Assembly (NCBI RefSeq): GCF_002368095.1
Contig: NZ_AP018227.1
Coordinates: 1,449,999-1,513,998 of the forward strand
Reading direction: 5' to 3'
Source of the DNA: Calothrix parasitica NIES-267
GTDB lineage: Bacteria; Cyanobacteriota; Cyanobacteriia; Cyanobacteriales; Nostocaceae
DNA: 64,000 nt
Position 1 is the first letter of the stretch, and every line of letters starts with the position of its first letter. A model generated the notes under the pieces. It saw only the letters and a list, made by a program, of their open reading frames with translations. It was not told the DNA's origin and ran no database searches. A program made the position numbers and the translations under genes. Below, in pieces: positions 43,624 through 57,500 of the stretch.

Positions 43624-46600
43624 GCCAGAATGATGCAAAAATTGATTATCGTTCCCTGCTGCAAGATGCGCTGATGGAAATGCGTTCTTTACGGGGTAAG
43701 TTGTCAGCGGAAAAACAAGCAAAAACCGAACCAATTGCAATTATTGGTATGGATTGTCGGTTTCCTGGTGGTGCAAATTCCCCTGAAGCTTATTGGCAAT
43801 TATTAAGTTCGGGATTTGATGCGATTACCGAAGTTCCCCCCCAACGTTGGTTAATTGATGATTATTACAATTCCGACCCAGATGTACCGGGGAAAATGTA
43901 TACTCGTTACGGCGGATTTATCAAGAATGTAGATAAATTTGACCCGCAATTCTTCGGTATTTCTCCCCGCGAAGCTACAAAGATGGACCCGCAACAGCGA
44001 TTGTTGTTGGAAGTAAGTTACACGGCTCTAGAACGCGCCGGACAATCGGTGCAGGAATTAAACGGCAGTCAGACAGGGGTTTTTGTTGGCATCAGCTTCG
44101 ATGATTATGCCAAATTTAGCCTTAATTCTGGTGATGTTAATCGTATTGATGCTTACTCCAGTTTAGGTAATACCCGAAGTATTGCGGTAGGACGTTTATC
44201 TTATGCATTAGGTTTGCAAGGTCCCACAATGCAGCTAGATACAACCTGCTCTAGTTCATTACTGGCAACTCATTTAGCTTGTCAGAGTCTCCGCAGTGGC
44301 GAGTCTAATTTAGCACTTGCTGGTGGGGTTAGTTTAATGCTTTCTCCAGAAGCAACTATTGGTTTTTGTAAATTGAAAGCTCTTGCACCAGATGGACGTT
44401 GTAAAACCTTTGATGCAAATGCGAACGGTTACGTTAGGGGTGAAGGATGCGGGATTATTGTACTCAAACGGCTTTCAGATGCAATAAGTAACGGCGATAA
44501 TATCCTTGCATTAATTCGGGGTTCCGCAGTGAACCACGATGGACAAAGTAATGGTTTAACCGCTCCCAACGGTTCAGCACAAGAAAATGTAATTCGACAA
44601 GCGATAAAAAATGCTCAAATCAAACCTCATCAAATTCAATATGTAGAAACCCACGGAACGGGTACAAGTTTGGGAGATCCAATCGAAGTTTTAGCATTAG
44701 GGAAAGTATTCGGTGAAGGTAGAAGCGAAGATAATCCTTTGACAATTGGTTCCGTGAAAACCAACATCGGACATTTAGAAGCAGCAGCGGGAGTCGCTAG
44801 CATAATTAAAGTAGTTTTAGGGCTACAAAATCAACAAATTCCTCCACATTTACATTTCCAAAAACCAAATCCTCATATACCTTGGTCAAGATTACCTGTT
44901 AATGTACCTACCAAACTTACACCTTGGAATGTTGGTAGTGAAGAAAAGCGTTTAGCTGGTATCAGTTCCTTTGGGATGAGCGGTACAAATGCTCATTTGG
45001 TATTGGAAGATGTAGAAACGTTATACATAACGTCTCATCAGCAATCGAAAAACATAACACGTCCCCTGCATTTGCTGACTTTATCAGCGAAGACGGAGCA
45101 AGCGTTAGAAGAGGTTGTAAATAATTACCAAGAATACTTGACAAGTAACAGTGATGTAGAATTCGCGGATATTTGTTTTAGTGCAAATATAGGGCGATCG
45201 CACTTCCAACATCGCTTGAGTATCGTTGCTGAATCAAGCTTTCAAGCATTAGAACAATTATCTAATTATCAGAAAACCTCACCCCCATCCCCTCTCCCGC
45301 AATTGCTTCAACGGAGGGAACCTCCCTCCGGGTTCACTAGTTTGGGGGACGGAAACCGACACCCCCAACTAGATTCACCGCAACGCATTGCTCTCCTTAT
45401 TAAGGAGAGGGGGGTAGTCAACGGTGGGGTAAGGTTATTTCGAGGAATAACATCCACAAATAAACGTCCCAAAATCGCTTTTTTATTCACCGCAGAAAAC
45501 AGTGAATATATAAATATGGGTTGGGAACTATATCAAACTCAACCCACTTTTAAACAAGCTTTAGATGAATGCAACGAAATACTAAAATCATTACTTAATT
45601 TAGATTTACTAAGTTTTATTTCTACCCCCTCTACCTCCTCTTCCCCCTCTTCCCCCTCCCTCATAGATACCACTTACTTTTCCATAAAATACGCTCTATA
45701 TAAATTATGGACATCTTGGGGTGTAAATCCAGATGTATTAATTGCAGATGGGATTGGGGAATATGTTGCTGCGACTGTTGCTGGTGTTTTTAGTTTAGAA
45801 GATGCTTTAAAATTAGTAGTAACTTCCGAGCAAAGTGATTTTGACAAAATTGCTAATTCAATTCATTATTCTTCACCACAATTTGAGATATTTTCTAGTT
45901 TTAGCGGAAAATTAGTTAATTCAGAAATAGTAACTAGTTCATATTGGTGTAAACAGATTTCGCAAGGAGTAAGTTTAGATAAAATTCCAAATAATACTAA
46001 TATTGCTAATCTTAAAGAGATTGATTGTGATATTTGTTTATCAATGGGAGTAAAATCAAATTTATTAGGAAATTCATCAACAGAAATATTATTTTTATCA
46101 AGTTTGAGCGAATGCGATAATAATCATGATTGGCAAATAATGCTTTCAAGTTTGGCTCATATGTATGTCAATGGAGTTAATATTAATTGGCGTGGATTTG
46201 AGGATGATTATTCGAGAAATCGTGTTTTATTACCTACTTACCCATTTCAACGTCAGCGTTATTGGATTGAAGTTCCAAATGTTAAAAACCTGAATAAAAT
46301 AAATACTGGAAATCTACATCCATTATTAGGACAAAAGATTGATATAGCAAATTTAGAAACAATTCATTTTGAAAACCAAATAAGTCAAGATAATCCGAGT
46401 TATTTACAAGAACATAAGGTATTTGATGCAGTAATTATGCCTTTCTCTGGTTATGTGGAAATGGTATTAGCTGCTGCTAGTAATCTGTATAAAACAAAAT
46501 ATAAAGCAAAAAACCTCTTATTAACCAATGTAGAAATTCATCAAGCTTTAGTTTTACAAGAAGTTTCTACCACAGTACAATTAATTCTGACACCCGTCTC

Positions 46601-49600
46601 TACATCAAACAATCAAGAATATAAATTTGAAATTTTCAGTTTAAGCGTAACCCAACAATCTAATTCACAAAATTTACAAAAAATAGATAATAGCGTAGGT
46701 TGGGTTGAACGAAGAGAAACCCAACAATCCAATAACTCACAATCACAAAATTGGATATTACACGCGAGTGGTAAAGTTACCCCTACAACTTCTGATTTAC
46801 CGAAATTTGATTTATCAGAAAAACAAACTGAATTAAATCGGGTAATTGAGGTAGATAATTTTTATCAAAGCTGTGAAAAACAGGGAATTAATTACGGTAA
46901 TAATTTTCAAGCTATTAATCAACTTTGGAATGATGAAAATGTTGCTTTAGCTGAAATTGTTTTACCTGAATCTGTTGATTATACAGCTTATAATTTACAT
47001 CCAATACTTTTAGATGCTAGTTTACAGGTCGTGGGTTCTGTTTTACCAGACAATCAAACCTATTTACCTATTGGAATAAACAACTTTACCTTTTCTGGGA
47101 CTACAAGTAATATTCTTTGGAGTTACGTAGAACTTTGTGAAAATAATCAAAAAAATCATAATTCATCGTTAATAACTGCTAATGTAAAACTTGTAGAACC
47201 AGATGGACATTTGGTTGCTGAGATTAAAGGCTTACAGTTAAAATTAGTTGATTCTCAATTTGTTTTCAATCAGATAAATCAAAAGCAGTCTTTTGAAGAT
47301 TGGCTTTATCAAATAGAATGGCGAGAACAAGTTATTAATCAGAATATATACAGTTCACCTGATTATTTATTATCTCCTCAAGCAATTGGTTCGCAAATTA
47401 TTCCTTCTTTACCAGAGCAAATTAATCAACCAGAAATTACAACCTATCGGCAATTATTACCCGAGCTTGAAAATTTGAGCATTGCTTATGTTTTGAAGGC
47501 TTTTGATAATTTGGGTTGGAATTTTGTTGTTAATGAAAGTTTTTCTACGGTAGAAGCTGTGGAAAAGTTGAAAATTGCACCTCAACACGAACGTTTATTA
47601 GAGCGTTTGTTGCAAATGTTGGTAGAAGTTGGGATTTTAATTAAAGAAGAGAATCAATGGAAAATTGTCCAAAAGCCAATTATTTCTCAACCTGAAACTC
47701 AATATCAACAATTATTAGAAAAGTATTCCCTTGGTGGGGGTGAGTTAACTTTACTGCATCGTTGTGGTTCGAGTTTGGCTGAAGTTTTACGGGGAAAGGT
47801 TGATGGAGTCAAGTTGCTATTTCCGGAGGGGGATTTATCTACAGCAACGAAGCTCTATCAAGATTCTCCCGGTGCAAAGTTGATGAATACTTTGGTAGAG
47901 CAAGTTGTTAGTACGTCAATTGCTCAAAAGTCTAGCGCTAGAGTTTTACGAATTTTAGAAATCGGTGCTGGTACTGGAGGAACTACTGCATATGTATTAC
48001 CATCACTTGATGTTAATAGTACTGAATATACGTTTAGTGATGTCTCCCCACTGTTTACGACTAAAGCACGGGAGAAGTTTGGAAAATATGATTTTGTTAA
48101 GTATGAGTTGTTGGATATTGAGCAGGAAGTTGGTGATGGGTTAAAAAATTATTTTGATATTATTATTGCTGCTAATGTTTTACACGCGACTCAAGATATG
48201 CGAGAAACATTGGATAATATCAATCAATTACTTGCTAAGAATGGGTTATTGGTTTTATTAGAAGGTACTCGTCCTTTACGTTGGCTGGATTTGATTTTTG
48301 GTTTAACTGAAGGTTGGTGGAGATTTACGGATACAGACTTGCGTCAGAATTATCCTTTGCTATCTGTTGGTAAGTGGGAGGAGGTTTTACAAGATTGTGG
48401 GTTTGAGCAAGCTTTACCGATAACTCCATCGGATGAAGAAGATTTGTTTAGTCAACAAGCTGTTATTGTTGCTAGGAAAACCTTAGAAACCTCACCCCGT
48501 CCTAACGGACACCCCTCTCCTTATCAAGGAGAGGGGAAAACCCCAACCCGTAAAGACAAACACCCCTCTTCTTACCAAGGAGAGGGGCTGGGGGTGAGGT
48601 TCCAAGATGGTGATAAATCTTGGTTAATTTTTGCAGATACTTGTTTTGGTATTGGTAAGGAGTTAGTGCAACAATTACAAAATCAAGGTGAAAAATGCAT
48701 CTTGGTTTATTCTGGTGTTGGGTACGAACAACATAATCACCAAGAATTCAGTATTTGTGCCACTAATTCCCAGGATTTTAGTAAATTATTTGAAAATCTA
48801 TCAAATCAGATATCGGCTTTCAAAGGAATTGTACATCTATGGAGTTTGGATGCGACACCTGTAGAAAATCTTGATTCCGAACAATTGCAAATCGATTTAG
48901 AAAATCATTGCGGTAGTGCTTTGTATTTGATTCAAGCTTTGTTAGAAACTAATAAATCAAATACCGAAATACATTTAGTTACACAAAACGCTCAACCAAT
49001 AGGAAACAACATAATATCTGGATTCAACCAATCTGTTTTATGGGGTATTGGTAAAGTAGCAGCGCTGGAAACTGATTTTCAACTCAAAAATATAGATTTA
49101 GATTCACAACAAACCCTCTTCAACCAAGCGCAAAGTTTATTAACTGAATTACTATCTGAGAATAAGGAAGAGCAGGTTGCTTTTAGAAGTGACAAGCGTT
49201 ATGTTGCTAGATTAGCTAGATATGAAACTCAAACGGAAACTCAATCCTTAAAATTAACAATTTCCGAACGAGGAACTTTAGAAAACCTACAATTTCAACC
49301 TGTTGTCAGAAAGAAACCAGCAGAAAATGAAGTCGAAATTCATGTCAAAGCAACAGGAGTTAACTTCCGAGATATTTTAAATACTTTGGGATTATATCCA
49401 GGAGATGCTGGTGCTTTGGGTTGTGAATGTGTGGGTGAAATAGTTGCGCTAGGGAATGAAGTTAAGGATTTAAAGATTGGGGATGTAGTTATAGCCATCG
49501 CTTCAGATAGTTTCAGCAAGTATGTCACCGTCAATGCTGCAATGGTAGTTGTCAAACCAGAGATACTTACCATCGAACAAGCAGCTACAATTGGGGTGAC

Positions 49601-51533
49601 TTTCCTAACTGCACATTATGGTTTACATCATCTTGCGAAAATTTCCCCTGGTGACAGGGTACTGATACATTCAGGTGCAGGTGGTGTCGGACAAGCAGCG
49701 ATTCAAATAGCGCAACAAGCTGGGGCTGAAATCTTTACAACAGCAAGTCCCGGTAAATGGGAAGTTTTAGAGTCAATGGGAATTGAGCGTAAAAATATCT
49801 TCAATTCTCGTACCCTTGATTTTGCAGAGGAAATAATTAAAGAAACGAGAGGTGAAGGAGTAGATATTGTTCTCAATTCCTTATCTGGAGAGTTTATTAA
49901 TCAAAGTTTTTCTGTTCTCAAAGAAAACGGACGATTTGTAGAGTTGGGTAAAACACAGGATTGGAATTCTCAACGTGTTTCTACCATAAAATCAGATGCT
50001 GCTTATTTCCAAGTTGATTTAGTAAACTTGTGTCGTCAGCAACCGGATTTAATCCAAACGATGTTGCGAGAGTTGATATCCCAATTTGCAGCAAATAAAC
50101 TCAAATCCCTTCCTTCTACCGTTTTCCCATTTGAACAAGCGGTTGATGCTTTCCGATATATGCAGCAGTCTAAGCATGTTGGGAAAGTTGTAGTAATACA
50201 GGTCAAAGGTCAAAGGTCGAAGGTCAAAGGTATAGTAACTTCTACCCCCTCTTCCCCCTCTTCCCCCTCTCCCCCCTCTATTCAAAAAGATGGTACGTAC
50301 TTAATCACGGGTGGAATCGGTGGATTGGGTTTATTAATTGCTGAGTGGTTAGTTAAACAAGGTGCGAGAAATTTAGTTTTAATTAGTCGTCGTCAACCCG
50401 ATGATGAAGCTAAACAAAGAATTCAAGCTTTAAAAGAAGCTGGTGCTGAAGTAATGATTGCTCAAGTTGATGTCACCGATAAATCCCAACTTGCTCAATT
50501 AATATCAAAAATCAAATCCCCCACTCCCCCTGCTCCCCCTGCTCCCCCTGCTCCCCCTGCTCCCCCTCCTCCTCTACGGGGAATAATTCACGCTGCTGGT
50601 GTGTTGGATGATGGTATTTTACAAAATATGAGTTGGGAGCAATTTACTAATGTTGTTCATCCTAAAGTTCTCGGTGCTTGGAATCTTCACTATTTAACAC
50701 AAGATTGTGCTTTGGATTTCTTTGTATTATTCTCTTCTGCAACTGCTTTACTTACTTCTCCCGGACAGAGCAATCACGTAGCTGCAAATGTATTTTTAGA
50801 TTCATTTGCTCATTATCGTCAAAGTATTGGTAAACCGGGATTGAGTATCAATTGGGGAATTTGGTCGGATGTGGGTTCGGCGGCTGAACGTAATGCTGAT
50901 AAAGAAATGCAGCTTAGAGGAATAAAGGCGATCGCACCGCAAGATGGCATCGATTTATTCGCTAATTTATTACAATCTCCCGCTCCTCAAATTGGTGCTT
51001 TACCGATAAGCTGGTCGCGGTTTTTACAAGATATAAACTTACAAAATATCAATTCATCATTCTTTACTGATTTTATATCTTCTTCTCAAAATGCAGAAAC
51101 GCAAAATGTAGAGACATTATATATAACGTCTCCATATATCACGTCTCTACAAGAAGCTAAACCATCAGAACGTCGTCATCTTTTAGAAATACATTTACGA
51201 ACTCAAATTTCCCAAATCCTTGGCTTTTCACCAGATGAAATCGATGCAGAAAAAGGATTTTTTGATTTGGGGATGGATTCTTTAACTTCAGTAGAATTAA
51301 AAAACCGCTTGCAGAAAAGTTTGGGAGTAAATCTTGCTTCAACTGTAATTTTTGATAGACCAACTTTAACAGCTTTAGTAGATTATCTCTTTGAAGAAAT
51401 GGATTTAGAAAACGACAATGAACAACAACAACAGCCAGTTAAAGCGTTGGAAGAATTAACAGAATCTGAAGATGATATAGCTGATTTACTGGCTCAAGAA
51501 TTGATGGAAATTGAGCGAGGTAAGCAATCATGA
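43620..51533 (+). CDS. Type I PKS module 1: KS-AT(degenerate)-DH-cMT-ER-KR-ACP
   Basis: 2637 residues. A short N-terminal helix (1-36) is followed by KS about 37-460 with triad Cys210 (DTTCSSS), His345, His385. The AT-like region about 614-885 lacks the active-site Ser (GHSxG is ADGIG, Gly711) and about 95 residues carrying the HAFH histidine, so it cannot transfer acyl groups. DH follows from about 898 (His932, Asp1132), then cMT around 1360-1600 ([14 protein letters not shown]), a pseudo-KR, ER about 1880-2187 ([16 protein letters not shown]), KR about 2222-2420 ([10 protein letters not shown]) and ACP with Ser2554 (GMDSLTSVE). The KR Tyr position reads His (GQSNHVAAN). Predicted result: a fully reduced, alpha-methylated two-carbon extension, with malonyl supplied in trans. 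Strong SD GGAGGGG before the ATG; ATGA overlaps on both sides. Confidence 0.9.
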   Translation: MSQNDAKIDYRSLLQDALMEMRSLRGKLSAEKQAKTEPIAIIGMDCRFPGGANSPEAYWQLLSSGFDAITEVPPQRWLIDDYYNSDPDVPGKMYTRYGGFIKNVDKFDPQFFGISPREATKMDPQQRLLLEVSYTALERAGQSVQELNGSQTGVFVGISFDDYAKFSLNSGDVNRIDAYSSLGNTRSIAVGRLSYALGLQGPTMQLDTTCSSSLLATHLACQSLRSGESNLALAGGVSLMLSPEATIGFCKLKALAPDGRCKTFDANANGYVRGEGCGIIVLKRLSDAISNGDNILALIRGSAVNHDGQSNGLTAPNGSAQENVIRQAIKNAQIKPHQIQYVETHGTGTSLGDPIEVLALGKVFGEGRSEDNPLTIGSVKTNIGHLEAAAGVASIIKVVLGLQNQQIPPHLHFQKPNPHIPWSRLPVNVPTKLTPWNVGSEEKRLAGISSFGMSGTNAHLVLEDVETLYITSHQQSKNITRPLHLLTLSAKTEQALEEVVNNYQEYLTSNSDVEFADICFSANIGRSHFQHRLSIVAESSFQALEQLSNYQKTSPPSPLPQLLQRREPPSGFTSLGDGNRHPQLDSPQRIALLIKERGVVNGGVRLFRGITSTNKRPKIAFLFTAENSEYINMGWELYQTQPTFKQALDECNEILKSLLNLDLLSFISTPSTSSSPSSPSLIDTTYFSIKYALYKLWTSWGVNPDVLIADGIGEYVAATVAGVFSLEDALKLVVTSEQSDFDKIANSIHYSSPQFEIFSSFSGKLVNSEIVTSSYWCKQISQGVSLDKIPNNTNIANLKEIDCDICLSMGVKSNLLGNSSTEILFLSSLSECDNNHDWQIMLSSLAHMYVNGVNINWRGFEDDYSRNRVLLPTYPFQRQRYWIEVPNVKNLNKINTGNLHPLLGQKIDIANLETIHFENQISQDNPSYLQEHKVFDAVIMPFSGYVEMVLAAASNLYKTKYKAKNLLLTNVEIHQALVLQEVSTTVQLILTPVSTSNNQEYKFEIFSLSVTQQSNSQNLQKIDNSVGWVERRETQQSNNSQSQNWILHASGKVTPTTSDLPKFDLSEKQTELNRVIEVDNFYQSCEKQGINYGNNFQAINQLWNDENVALAEIVLPESVDYTAYNLHPILLDASLQVVGSVLPDNQTYLPIGINNFTFSGTTSNILWSYVELCENNQKNHNSSLITANVKLVEPDGHLVAEIKGLQLKLVDSQFVFNQINQKQSFEDWLYQIEWREQVINQNIYSSPDYLLSPQAIGSQIIPSLPEQINQPEITTYRQLLPELENLSIAYVLKAFDNLGWNFVVNESFSTVEAVEKLKIAPQHERLLERLLQMLVEVGILIKEENQWKIVQKPIISQPETQYQQLLEKYSLGGGELTLLHRCGSSLAEVLRGKVDGVKLLFPEGDLSTATKLYQDSPGAKLMNTLVEQVVSTSIAQKSSARVLRILEIGAGTGGTTAYVLPSLDVNSTEYTFSDVSPLFTTKAREKFGKYDFVKYELLDIEQEVGDGLKNYFDIIIAANVLHATQDMRETLDNINQLLAKNGLLVLLEGTRPLRWLDLIFGLTEGWWRFTDTDLRQNYPLLSVGKWEEVLQDCGFEQALPITPSDEEDLFSQQAVIVARKTLETSPRPNGHPSPYQGEGKTPTRKDKHPSSYQGEGLGVRFQDGDKSWLIFADTCFGIGKELVQQLQNQGEKCILVYSGVGYEQHNHQEFSICATNSQDFSKLFENLSNQISAFKGIVHLWSLDATPVENLDSEQLQIDLENHCGSALYLIQALLETNKSNTEIHLVTQNAQPIGNNIISGFNQSVLWGIGKVAALETDFQLKNIDLDSQQTLFNQAQSLLTELLSENKEEQVAFRSDKRYVARLARYETQTETQSLKLTISERGTLENLQFQPVVRKKPAENEVEIHVKATGVNFRDILNTLGLYPGDAGALGCECVGEIVALGNEVKDLKIGDVVIAIASDSFSKYVTVNAAMVVVKPEILTIEQAATIGVTFLTAHYGLHHLAKISPGDRVLIHSGAGGVGQAAIQIAQQAGAEIFTTASPGKWEVLESMGIERKNIFNSRTLDFAEEIIKETRGEGVDIVLNSLSGEFINQSFSVLKENGRFVELGKTQDWNSQRVSTIKSDAAYFQVDLVNLCRQQPDLIQTMLRELISQFAANKLKSLPSTVFPFEQAVDAFRYMQQSKHVGKVVVIQVKGQRSKVKGIVTSTPSSPSSPSPPSIQKDGTYLITGGIGGLGLLIAEWLVKQGARNLVLISRRQPDDEAKQRIQALKEAGAEVMIAQVDVTDKSQLAQLISKIKSPTPPAPPAPPAPPAPPPPLRGIIHAAGVLDDGILQNMSWEQFTNVVHPKVLGAWNLHYLTQDCALDFFVLFSSATALLTSPGQSNHVAANVFLDSFAHYRQSIGKPGLSINWGIWSDVGSAAERNADKEMQLRGIKAIAPQDGIDLFANLLQSPAPQIGALPISWSRFLQDINLQNINSSFFTDFISSSQNAETQNVETLYITSPYITSLQEAKPSERRHLLEIHLRTQISQILGFSPDEIDAEKGFFDLGMDSLTSVELKNRLQKSLGVNLASTVIFDRPTLTALVDYLFEEMDLENDNEQQQQPVKALEELTESEDDIADLLAQELMEIERGKQS
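45275..45434 (+). repeat. Translated palindromic repeat in the KS-AT linker of module 1
   Basis: A CCTCACCCCCATCCCCTCTC repeat with its TATTAAGGAGAGG end is read in frame as [17 protein letters not shown] and on to LLIKERG. A shorter copy lies at the same point of module 2, so the insertion predates the module duplication or was carried by gene conversion. Confidence 0.8.
48488..48601 (+). repeat. Translated palindromic repeat between cMT and pseudo-KR/ER of module 1
   Basis: Two CTTATCAAGGAGAGG-type copies bounded by CCTCACCCC and GGGGTGAGG are read in frame ([18 protein letters not shown]). The corresponding place in module 2 has no insert. Confidence 0.8.
50519..50573 (+). repeat. CTCCCCCTG microrepeat within the KR of module 1
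   Basis: Four to five copies of a 9-bp unit encode [14 protein letters not shown] just before RGIIHAAG inside the KR fold. Module 2 has an independent Pro/Ser tract (SPPPPLSPSPPLPLPP) at the same point, near 58360-58412. Confidence 0.8.
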
Positions 51534-54500
51534 ATCAGCAACCAAGAGATTATCGCGCTTTAATGCAGAAGGCTTTGCACGAACTAAAAGAAATGCGTGC
51601 TAAATTACAAGCATTAGAAACAGCAAAAAACGAACCAATTGCGATTATTGGAATGGGATGTCGTTTTCCCGGTGCTGATAATCCCCAAGCTTTTTGGGAG
51701 TTATTAAGTAATGGAGTTGATGCAATTTCTGAAGTTCCTTCGGATAGATGGGATATCAACGCTTATTTTGATAATAATGCTGAAACACCGGGAAAAATAA
51801 ATACTCGCTACGGTGGATTTGTTAAACAGTTATATGAATTTGATGCTGCATTTTTTGGAATTTCTCCCCGTGAAGCTGTTTCCTTAGATCCACAGCAGCG
51901 ATTGTTAATGGAAGTTTGTTGGGAAGCTTTGGAAAATGCGGGTATTATTCCTGGAAATTTGCAAGGAAGTAAAACTGGTGTATTTGTTGGTATTAGCAGC
52001 AATGATTATTCTCAACAGCTACTTACCAGAGAAGTAACAGAAATTGACGCTTATTTAGCAACGGGTAATTCTCACAGTACCGCAGCCGGACGTTTATCAT
52101 ATACTTTGGGTTTGACTGGACCAAGTATAGCAGTGGATACAGCTTGTTCTTCATCTTTAGTTGCTGTTCACCTCGCTTGTCAAAGTTTACGGAATCAGGA
52201 GTGCGATACAGCACTAGTTGGGGGAGTAAATCGACTGATATCTCCAGAATTTAGCATTAACTTTTCCAAAGCCAGAATGTTAGCTGCTGACGGACGTTGT
52301 AAAACCTTTGATGCAGCCGCAGATGGATTTGTACGAGGGGAAGGATGCGGAATTATTATACTCAAACGACTTAGTGATGCAATTACAGATGGAAACTCGA
52401 TTTTGGGATTGATTCGAGGTTCAGCAGTTAACCAAGATGGACGTAGTAGCGGACTAACCGTTCCCAATGGACCTTCACAACAAGCAGTTATTTCTCAAGC
52501 ATTAGAAAATAGTAAAATTAAACCATCACAGATTGATTATATAGAAGCTCACGGTACTGGAACAAGTTTAGGTGACCCAATCGAAATTAATGCATTAGGT
52601 TCTGTTTTTGGGAAGTACTATAGTGCAGATAATCCGCTGAAAATTGGTTCGGTGAAAACGAATATCGGTCATTTAGAAGCAGCTGCTGGAATAGCAGGAA
52701 TAATTAAATTAGTATTATCTCTACAAAATCAAGAAATTCCTCCTCACCTACATTTTCAACAGCCAAATCCTTATATACCTTGGAAAGAATTACCAGTTGA
52801 GGTGACAACCAAAACTACACCTTGGTTGATTTCCGATACTCCAAGATTTGCAGGTGTGAGTTCCTTTGGTTTTAGCGGTACCAATGCTCATGTGGTAATA
52901 GAAGATGTAGAGACGTTATACATAACCTCTCATCAGCAATTAGAACAATCAAAACAACGTCCACTACATTTACTGACATTATCAGCAAAGACAGAGCAAG
53001 CATTAGAACAAATTGTAAATAATTACCAACAATATTTGACAAATACTAGTGATTTGTTTGCGAATATTTGTTTTAGTGCAAATACTGGGCGATCGCACTT
53101 CCAAAATCGTTTAGTTGTGATTGCTGAATCTAAAAAAGATGCAATAGACAAATTATCGAATTATCAAGAAACCTCACCCCCATCCCCTCTCCCGCAATTG
53201 CTTCAACGGAGGGAACCTCCGCAACGCATTGCTCTCCTTGTTAAGGAGAGGGGGGAAAGAGAAGTGGGGTTATTAAAAGGAGTAACATCTAATAAACGTC
53301 CTAAAATCGCTTTTTTGTTTACCGGAGAAAGTAATCAATATATAAACATGGGTTGGGAATTATATCAAACTCAATCTACTTTTAAACAAGCTTTAGATAA
53401 ATGCAGTGAAATACTAAAATTATTAATTGATGTAGATTTACTAACTTTCATTTCTTCCCCCTCTTCCCCCTCTTCCCCCTCCCTTGCAAAGACCGCTTAC
53501 TTCTCCATAAAATACGCTTTATACAAATTATGGATATCTTGGGATGTGAATCCTTCGGTAGTAATTGGAAATGGTATTGGTGAATATGTTGCTGCTACGG
53601 TTGCGGGAGTTTTTAGTTTAGAAGATGCATTAGAATTAGTTGTAAATCTTGATAAACCTTATTTTGAAAAAGTAGCTAATTCAATTAAATATTCTTCGCC
53701 ACAAATTGAGATAATTTCTGGAATTAACGGAAAATCAATTAATTCACAAGTTACAAATCCTAGCTATTGGTGCGAGCAAATTACGCAATCGGTAAGTTTT
53801 GATAAAATTATTGATAATCTTAAAGAAATTAATTGTGATATTTGTTTAGAAATAGGTGTTAAATCTCCAGAATTATCATCAACGGAAATATTATTTTTAC
53901 CAAGTTTGGCAGAAGATGAAAATAATAATGATTGGCAGGTGATGCTATCAAGTTTGGCTCAGATGTATGTAAATGGAGTCAATATTGATTGGCAAGCATT
54001 TGAGCAAGATTATCATAGAAATCGCGTTTTATTACCAACTTATCCATTTCAGAGAGAACTATATTATATTGATGTAAATCCTAAATTAACTAAAACTAGT
54101 AATCAAAGGGATATTCTACATCCGTTGTTGGGAGAAAAACTCGATTTATCCCGCTCCAATACAATTTATTTTCAACATTCTCTTAATTCAAATAATCCCG
54201 CTTATCTACAACAGCATCAAGTTTTTGATAAAGTCATTCTTCCCGGTGCTGGTTATATAGAAATGGCTTTAGCAGCAGGAAGCATTTTATTTGATACAGA
54301 TAATTTAATTTTAGAAAATCTGGAAATTCTGCAACCTTTAATATTATCTGATGATTCAGCAACCAATACTCAAGTTGTCGTAATACCCCAGCAAGAACAA
54401 GAATATACCTTTGAAATTTTAAGTTTACCAACAGCATCAGATAAATGGACATTACACGCAAAAGGAAAAATCAAAAAATGCGGGGACGTAATACATTACG

Positions 54501-57500
54501 TCTCCCAAATGCATGACAAAGACGTAATGTCTCATATCTCTACATCAAACTATTATCAAGAATTTGAAAAACGCGGTATTAAATACGGAGAAAATTTTCA
54601 AGCTATAACCGAATTATTCGGTAGCGAAAATCAAGCTTTAGGACAAATTAAGTTACCCGCAGAATTAACTAATAATAGTTATAAACTCCACCCCGTACTA
54701 TTAGATGCGGCTTTTCAGGTGATTGGAGCGGCTTTGAATTGGGAAGAATTTACGGATATTTATCTACCTGTAGGTTTAGACAGTTTAACTTATTCTGGTA
54801 ATATAAATTATTCTTTCTGGAGTTCGGTAAAAATTCATCCTCAGCAACAATCTTTTCCTGAGTTGTTGATAGCTGATGTGGATTTATTTACTGATGACGG
54901 AGAACTTATTGCTAAATTATCGGGATTAAAACTAAGAAAAACTAATCCTCAAGCTATTTTCGGAATTAACAACAATAAATCAGAATCTTTTGAAGATTGG
55001 TTATATGAAGTAGAATGGCGAATTCAAGGAGACATCGAAAAAGTTTCTCCCGATTATTTCCCAATTCCTTCAGCAATACGAGATAATTTACTGCCAAATT
55101 TAGAAAAATCTCTTGCACAACCGGAATTACAAGCTTATCAAGAATTTTTACCGCAACTTGAAGAATTGAGTATTGCTTATGTATTGAATGCTTTTGATTC
55201 TTTGGATTTACAATTTATTCCTAATCAAGTCTTTTCAATATCTGAATTAATTCAAAATTTAGAAATAGTACCATCACATCAACAGTTATTTAAACGTCTT
55301 TTAGAAATTCTGGTAGAGTCCGGTTATCTTCAGCAACAGGAAAAACAATTTCAAGTTGTCAAACAACCCCAAATACTAAATCCTGAAATTGAACATCAAA
55401 AATTATTCGCTCAATATCCAACTGCTACTGCTGAATTAACATTATTACATCGTTGTGGAATAAATTTAGCGGAAGTATTGCAGGGTAAAATTGATTCTTT
55501 GCAATTACTTTTCCCTCAAGGAGATTTAACTACCGCTACTCAACTTTATCAAGATTCACCAGGAGCAAAACTGATGAATTCTTTGGTAAAGCAGGTCGTA
55601 CAGTCATTATTAGAAAATCAACCTCAAAATAGAAAAGTAAGAATTTTAGAAATTGGTGCGGGTACTGGAGGAACAACCGCTTATGTACTACCAATTTTAG
55701 ATTCAAATATTACTGACTATACTTTTAGCGATGTTTCACCGCTATTTCTTCATAAAGCAAAGCAGAAGTTTGCAGAATATGATTTCGTTGATTATCAAAC
55801 TTTAGATATTGAAAAATCTCCCGCTAGTCAAGATTGGGAATTACAGCAGTATGACATTATTATTGCGGCGAATGTTTTACACGCAACTTGCGATTTAGAA
55901 CAAACTTTAACTCACGTACAGCAGTTATTAACACCGCAGGGACAACTTGTATTATTAGAAAGTACTCAACCTCAACGATGGTTAGATTTGATTTTTGGTT
56001 TAACTGAGGGTTGGTGGAGATTTACGGATACTGATTTACGTTCAAATTATCCTTTAATATCTTCTGGTAAGTGGGAATCGGTTTTATTGAAGTGTGGATT
56101 TGAAGAAATTGCGGGGTTTGATACGCAACCACAAGAAGTAATAGTAGCGCAGAAAAACGCTAAAGAATTAGTTAATCAAGAGATAGATTCTAGTCAATGG
56201 TTGATTTTTGCCGATAGTTACAGTTTGGGTGAAGAATTAGCCCGACAACTGGGAAGTAATTGTGTTTTAGTTTTTCCGGGAATTAATTATCAGCAGTTGG
56301 ATGAATTCCGTTATCAAGTTAATCCTTTACGTAAAGATGATTTTGAGCAGTTATTAGAAAGCGTTACACAAAATGCTGCGATAGAAAAAGTTGTGCATTT
56401 ATGGAGTTTGGATATTCCTGCAATCTCTGAAATGACTGACGAGCATGTACAGTTATCATCGCAGTTGGGTTGTGGTAGTGCTTTACATTTGGTGCAATCT
56501 ATGGGTAAGCAATCGTTATGGTTGGTTACTCAAGGGGTAATTAATATTGGGGATGAAGCTGAAGGTGTTATTCAATCGACCTTATGGGGTTTGGGAAAGG
56601 TAATTAATTTAGAACATCCCGATAAAGGTGGTTTCTGCATCGATTTAGATCCAACTATTCCGATAAGGGAACAAGCTTCGGGGTTGATTTCGGAAATACT
56701 ATCTAATAACAAGGAAGAGCAAGTCGCGTTTCGTCAAAATCAGCGTTATGTTCCCAGGTTGGTGCGTTTCTCAGGTAAAGAGTTATTAGAAGGGAATTTA
56801 TTACAAATCCCAGAAAATCAACCATTTACCTTGGAAATATCAAAGCGGGGAACTTTAGAAAATCTGCAATTACAGCCTCTCTCACGAAGAAAACCCCAAA
56901 AAAATGAAGTAGAAATTCAAGTACAAGCAACGGGTTTGAATTTTATTGATGTACTTGATGCTTTGGGTTTGTTACCTTTTGAGCGTAATTGGTTTGGTGT
57001 GGAATGTGCTGGTGAAGTTGTGACGGTGGGTTCGGAGGTTAAAGATTTTCAGCCGGGAAACAAGGTAATTGCTTTAGCACCCGGTAGTTTTAGTCAGTTT
57101 GTCACAACTGATGCGAACATGGTTATTCTCAAACCGCAAAATATCAACTTTGAGGAAGCTGCTACTATTCCCGCGAATTTTCTAACTGCTTATTATGCTT
57201 TAAATAAAATAGCCAGAATTTCCCCCGGAAAGCGGGTGTTGATTCATGCTGCTGCTGGGGGTACTGGAATGGCTGCGGTGAAAATCGCTCAGCAAGCGGG
57301 TGCGGAGGTTTTTGCAACTGCTAGTTCCCCGAAATGGGAGAAGTTGGAAGCTATGGGAATTAAGCGTCAAAATATTTTTAATTCCCGCACTTTGGATTTT
57401 GCTGATGAAATCATGTCGGTGACACAGGGTGAGGGAGTAGATATTGTTCTTAATTCCTTATCTGGGGATTTTATCGATAAAAGTTTTGCTGTATTGAAAG

